A DNA stretch of 9,637 bases. It comes from JBOHUC01 sp050733935 (GTDB lineage: Bacteria > Eisenbacteria > RBG-16-71-46 > DASYSL01). The stretch is taken from NCBI GenBank assembly GCA_050733935.1, contig JBOHUC010000067.1, positions 1 to 9,637 on the forward strand, given 5' to 3'. Below, piece by piece: positions 7,460 to 9,637 of the stretch. The position numbers and the translations under genes were made by a program. The notes below the pieces were generated by a model. The model ran no database searches and was not told the DNA's origin. It saw only the letters and a list, made by a program, of their open reading frames with translations. The first letter of the stretch is position 1; each line of letters begins with the position of its first letter.

Positions 7460-8565
7460 GCCGGCCTCCGGAGCGCTTCGACGATCCGGCCGGCCGCGCG
7501 GCCGTCGCCGAACGGATTGCGCGCGACCGCCATCGCCCGGTACGCAACGGGATCGCCGAGGAGGCGATCCACCTCGGCCATGATCGCCGCCGTGTCGGTT
7601 CCGACGAGACGCGCCGTTCCGGCCTCGATCGCCTCGGGACGCTCCGTCCGCTCGCGCAGCACGAGCACGGGCTTCCCGAGGCCGGGCGCCTCCTCCTGGA
7701 TGCCGCCCGAATCCGTGAGGATGAGCCGCGCGCTCTGCATGAGACGGACGAAGCGCGCGTAGTCGACCGGCGGCAGAAGATGAACGTGGGGCCGCCCCGC
7801 GAGGTGCCGGGCGACCGAGGCCTTGACGTTCGGATTCGGATGCACCGGATAGACGACGCTCACGCCGCGCCCGTTGTCCCGTGCGGCGAGCTCGGCGAGC
7901 GCCCGGCACACTCGATCGAGGGGCTCGCCGAACGATTCCCGCCGGTGGGCGGTGACGAGCACGAGCGGCCGCGTTGCGTCGACGTCCGCGAGCTCCTCGG
8001 GCATGCTCGGAGCCGGCTGCGCGAGCATCCAGTGAAGCGCGTCGATCGCGGTGTTCCCGGTGACGAGGATTCGCTCGTCCGGGAAATGCTCGGAGAGCAG
8101 GTTCTCGCGTGCGCGCTCGGTCGGCGCGAACGCGAGATCCGCGAGCACGTCGATCGCGCGGCGGTTCCATTCCTCGGGGAACGGCTCGCGGACGTTCCAG
8201 GTGCGAAGCCCGGCTTCGACGTGGCCGACCCGGACCCGCCGGTGAAACGCCGCCTGCGCCGCCGCCAGACTGGTCGTGGTGTCGCCCTGGACGAGCACCC
8301 AGCCGAAGCTCTGCTCTTCGAGCAGGCGGTCCACCCCCTCGAGCACGCGCACCGCGACGTGCGTGAGGGACTGCCCGGGGCGCATGAGATCGAGGTCGTG
8401 ATGGACTGGCAGCCGGAACACCTCGATCACTTCGTCGAGCATGTCGCGGTGCTGGGCGGTCAGGCAGACGACGGGGGCGAGATCCGGAGTCGCGGCGAGC
8501 GCATGCACCACCGGCGCCATCTTGATCGCTTCCGGCCGCGTTCCGATGATGACGAGGACGTTCAC
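7456..8565 (-). CDS. wecB: UDP-N-acetylglucosamine 2-epimerase, non-hydrolysing
   Basis: A 369-residue cytoplasmic enzyme, near the roughly 375 residues usual for WecB/MnaA, which interconverts UDP-GlcNAc and UDP-ManNAc. Family motifs in order: IIGTRPEAIKMAP (6-18), LTAQHRDMLD (35-44), LVQGDTTTS (91-99), GHVEAGLRTWN (114-124), PFPEEWNRR (128-136), APTERARENLL (147-157), VTGNTAIDAL (168-177), TAHRRESFGE (205-214), PVHPNPNV (240-247), TDSGGIQEEAP (284-294) and ERPEAIEAGTARLVGTD (308-324). Asp95, Glu117, Glu131 and Arg135 fall at the positions of the catalytic or substrate residues described for E. coli WecB; His207 matches its His213. The GTG start at 8565 has GGAG 5 bases upstream and overlaps the preceding stop as GTGA. 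UDP-ManNAc can feed a ManNAc transferase or be oxidised by WecC; neither partner is recognisable here. The family call is very secure; mnaA is an equivalent symbol. Confidence 0.97.
   Translation of the reverse strand: MNVLVIIGTRPEAIKMAPVVHALAATPDLAPVVCLTAQHRDMLDEVIEVFRLPVHHDLDLMRPGQSLTHVAVRVLEGVDRLLEEQSFGWVLVQGDTTTSLAAAQAAFHRRVRVGHVEAGLRTWNVREPFPEEWNRRAIDVLADLAFAPTERARENLLSEHFPDERILVTGNTAIDALHWMLAQPAPSMPEELADVDATRPLVLVTAHRRESFGEPLDRVCRALAELAARDNGRGVSVVYPVHPNPNVKASVARHLAGRPHVHLLPPVDYARFVRLMQSARLILTDSGGIQEEAPGLGKPVLVLRERTERPEAIEAGTARLVGTDTAAIMAEVDRLLGDPVAYRAMAVARNPFGDGRAAGRIVEALRRPA
7465..7469 (-). promoter_or_regulatory. Strong Shine-Dalgarno GGAGG deciding the TTG start of the GT2 gene
   Basis: GGAGG on the - strand sits 5 bases upstream of the TTG at 7459 and is built into the last codons of wecB, which encode LRRPA. 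It decides the start, because no ATG or GTG lies suitably placed before the essential ALPAYNEE strand. Combined with the TTGA overlap it suggests that ribosomes finishing wecB reinitiate on the GT2 gene. Confidence 0.75.
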
Positions 8566-9637
8566 GGGCGCTCCGGCTCCGATCGGGACTTCGTTCGCGC
8601 GTACACGACGATCTCGGGCCCTGCCGAGTTCCCGTCCCGGCCGGGCGCGAGCCGCGCGACTTCAGCATACCCCGCGGACCCATCGGCTAGGCTTCGGTCG
8701 TACGCTGGGGAGAGGGCCGTGCTCCGGCTCGGAACCGTGCGAGCCTCGACCCACTCGGCGCTCGTGAGCACGAGGTCGGGGCCGAGCGCGAGCAACGAAT
8801 CGGCGGGGGACCAGCGCGCGTTCCGGAAGAGAAGCTGGCGATGCCCGCCGTACCAGTCGTCGGGCCACACCGGATCGTCGCCCCAGGTCACCGTCTCGTC
8901 GTAAATGATCCGCGGCGGCTGGCCCCACGCATTCCAGCGCACCCGGGTCAGGGAATCGGGCACGAACACACCGAGATCGGCGAGGATCGAGCTCGAGCGC
9001 GTCGCGTGCGCCGCAAGCCACTGCCCGGCCGCGACGCGCGTGTCGTGTTTCAAGCTCTCGCGGAGCGCGCGCGCATGTCCGCCGTTCGCCCACAGCCCCG
9101 CCCCGAGTGCTACGACCACGAGCGCCGTCGCCGGAACCGGGCGGCGCACGAATCCCTCGCGTCCCGCCCAGGCGAGTCCTCCGAGGATCGCAAGGAACGG
9201 AACCCAGAGATCGAGATACGACGGCAGACGCGCGAACACGAAGAGAAGAAGTAATCCGTATGCGAGAACCCAGCCGAGGACGAGCACGACGCCGTTTGCG
9301 GTCGGCGTTCGGTCCCAGCGCAGCGTCCTGAGGACCGCCCACACGACGCCGCCCGCGAGCAGGAGCGTGAGGACCGGCCCCGCCGAGTCGAACAGGTACT
9401 GGAACGACACCCAGGGCGGAAGCGCCCGGCGGTTCGCGCCCTGAGCGAAGAAGACCTGTCCGAGGCCGTAACCGAACTCGCGCGGCGAGAGAAGTGCGTA
9501 CGGCATCGCGAGGAGGACGACCGCGCCGAACACGAGGAGCGGAAGCGCGAGCTCGACGGGCGTGAGCCGTGCGCGCAGCGCGTCCCGCGCGGCGGCCGCG
9601 AGTCCCGGAAGTCCCCGGGCACCGGTCGCGGCCGTTG
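8562..9637 (-). CDS. GT-C type membrane glycosyltransferase, C-terminal part (5' end outside window)
   Basis: The frame is open from the right edge (first full codon at 9635) to the TGA at 8562-8564, giving 357 visible residues; the GTG at 9533 is internal, since coding-like sequence with a membrane segment continues upstream of it. The visible part has about five hydrophobic segments: VELALPLLVFGAVVLLAMPY at the start, then VLTLLLAGGVVWAVL, VVLVLGWVLAYGLLLLFVF, LWVPFLAILGGLAWA, and VPATALVVVALGAGLW. About 170 mostly soluble residues follow, containing AAGQWLAAHATRSSSILADLG, a pattern common after the last helix of bacterial GT39-like enzymes, and GPDLVLTSAEWVE. The ARLPSYLDLWVPF stretch matches the late loop and helix of such proteins. 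The N-terminal half with the catalytic Asp and PPLYP motif is missing, so the family call rests on topology and late motifs. It overlaps wecB by 4 bases. Confidence 0.75.
   Translation of the reverse strand, partial: TAATGARGLPGLAAAARDALRARLTPVELALPLLVFGAVVLLAMPYALLSPREFGYGLGQVFFAQGANRRALPPWVSFQYLFDSAGPVLTLLLAGGVVWAVLRTLRWDRTPTANGVVLVLGWVLAYGLLLLFVFARLPSYLDLWVPFLAILGGLAWAGREGFVRRPVPATALVVVALGAGLWANGGHARALRESLKHDTRVAAGQWLAAHATRSSSILADLGVFVPDSLTRVRWNAWGQPPRIIYDETVTWGDDPVWPDDWYGGHRQLLFRNARWSPADSLLALGPDLVLTSAEWVEARTVPSRSTALSPAYDRSLADGSAGYAEVARLAPGRDGNSAGPEIVVYARTKSRSEPERP
8571..8574 (-). promoter_or_regulatory. Shine-Dalgarno GGAG for wecB
   Basis: GGAG on the - strand lies 5 bases upstream of the GTG start at 8565, inside the final codons of the preceding membrane glycosyltransferase gene. 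A second GGAG lies six bases further upstream. It confirms the GTG, which also gives the expected N-terminus with the GTRPE loop near residue 10. Confidence 0.7.

Larger units (their letters stand above)
2151..9637 (-). other. Probable six-gene polysaccharide operon (promoter outside window)
   Basis: All six genes read leftward with no room for an internal promoter. Junctions in transcription order: GTGA overlap at 8562-8565, TTGA overlap at 7456-7459, a 7-base gap at 6676-6682, a 19-base overlap at 5362-5380, and an ATGA overlap at 3824-3827. This packing implies one transcript with translational coupling. The promoter must lie right of 9637, or upstream genes continue the operon. All products belong to glycan synthesis, which supports a shared pathway. 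Confidence 0.8.

Noticed and set aside
6314..7762. 482-codon open frame on the + strand
   Set aside because: Antisense shadow of the GT39-like, GT2 and wecB genes, with no fold-like pattern.
7294..8904. 536-codon open frame on the + strand opposite wecB and its neighbours
   Set aside because: Composition is Arg/Glu/His-rich and it runs antisense to genes with clear catalytic motifs; no family signature is visible.
1..9637. Search for tRNA/rRNA genes, insertion sequences, CRISPR arrays, toxin-antitoxin or phage-defence genes
   Set aside because: Coding sequence fills essentially the whole window and all products are glycan enzymes; nothing supporting these features was seen.

Overview
The window is a very GC-rich stretch of bacterial DNA given over entirely to surface-glycan assembly. 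It carries eight protein genes and almost no non-coding sequence: 48 bases at one convergent junction and 7 bases between two other genes. GC-rich third codon positions, frequent GTG/TTG starts and 4-base stop/start overlaps fit a high-GC Gram-negative-type or deep-branching uncultured bacterium. No marker here fixes the phylum, so I do not name one. I found no RNA gene, mobile element, CRISPR array or complete promoter.

Left part, + strand (1-2102): the C-terminal catalytic domain of a GT4 glycosyltransferase (start lies off the window), followed with an ATGA overlap by a complete multi-pass GT-C type membrane glycosyltransferase. This pair runs into a 48-base convergent junction (2103-2150) with no recognisable terminator.

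Right part, - strand (9637 down to 2151): one apparent operon. In transcription order it holds a GT-C glycosyltransferase cut by the right edge, a non-hydrolysing UDP-GlcNAc 2-epimerase (WecB/MnaA), a DPM1-like GT2 polyprenyl-phosphate sugar synthase, a GT39/ArnT-like membrane glycosyltransferase with an unusual hexapeptide repeat in one loop, a Wzy/WaaL-type O-antigen polymerase or ligase, and a second complete GT-C enzyme with a TNGFHPLW motif and a long C-terminal domain. Consecutive genes overlap by 4 or 19 bases, or are 7 bases apart. Three of the four internal non-ATG starts have a readable Shine-Dalgarno sequence inside the preceding gene.

How they could work together (inference): WecB supplies UDP-ManNAc; GT4 enzymes extend a lipid-linked oligosaccharide on the cytoplasmic side; the DPM1-like enzyme loads a hexose onto polyprenyl phosphate; three or four GT-C enzymes use such lipid-linked sugars to decorate the glycan on the outer face; and the Wzy/WaaL-like protein polymerises it or transfers it to its final acceptor. 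No flippase, chain-length regulator, export channel or WecC dehydrogenase is in the window, so the locus certainly extends beyond it. The families are familiar. The points most worth following up are the density of GT-C enzymes around one lipid-phosphate-sugar synthase and the in-register repeat in one of them.
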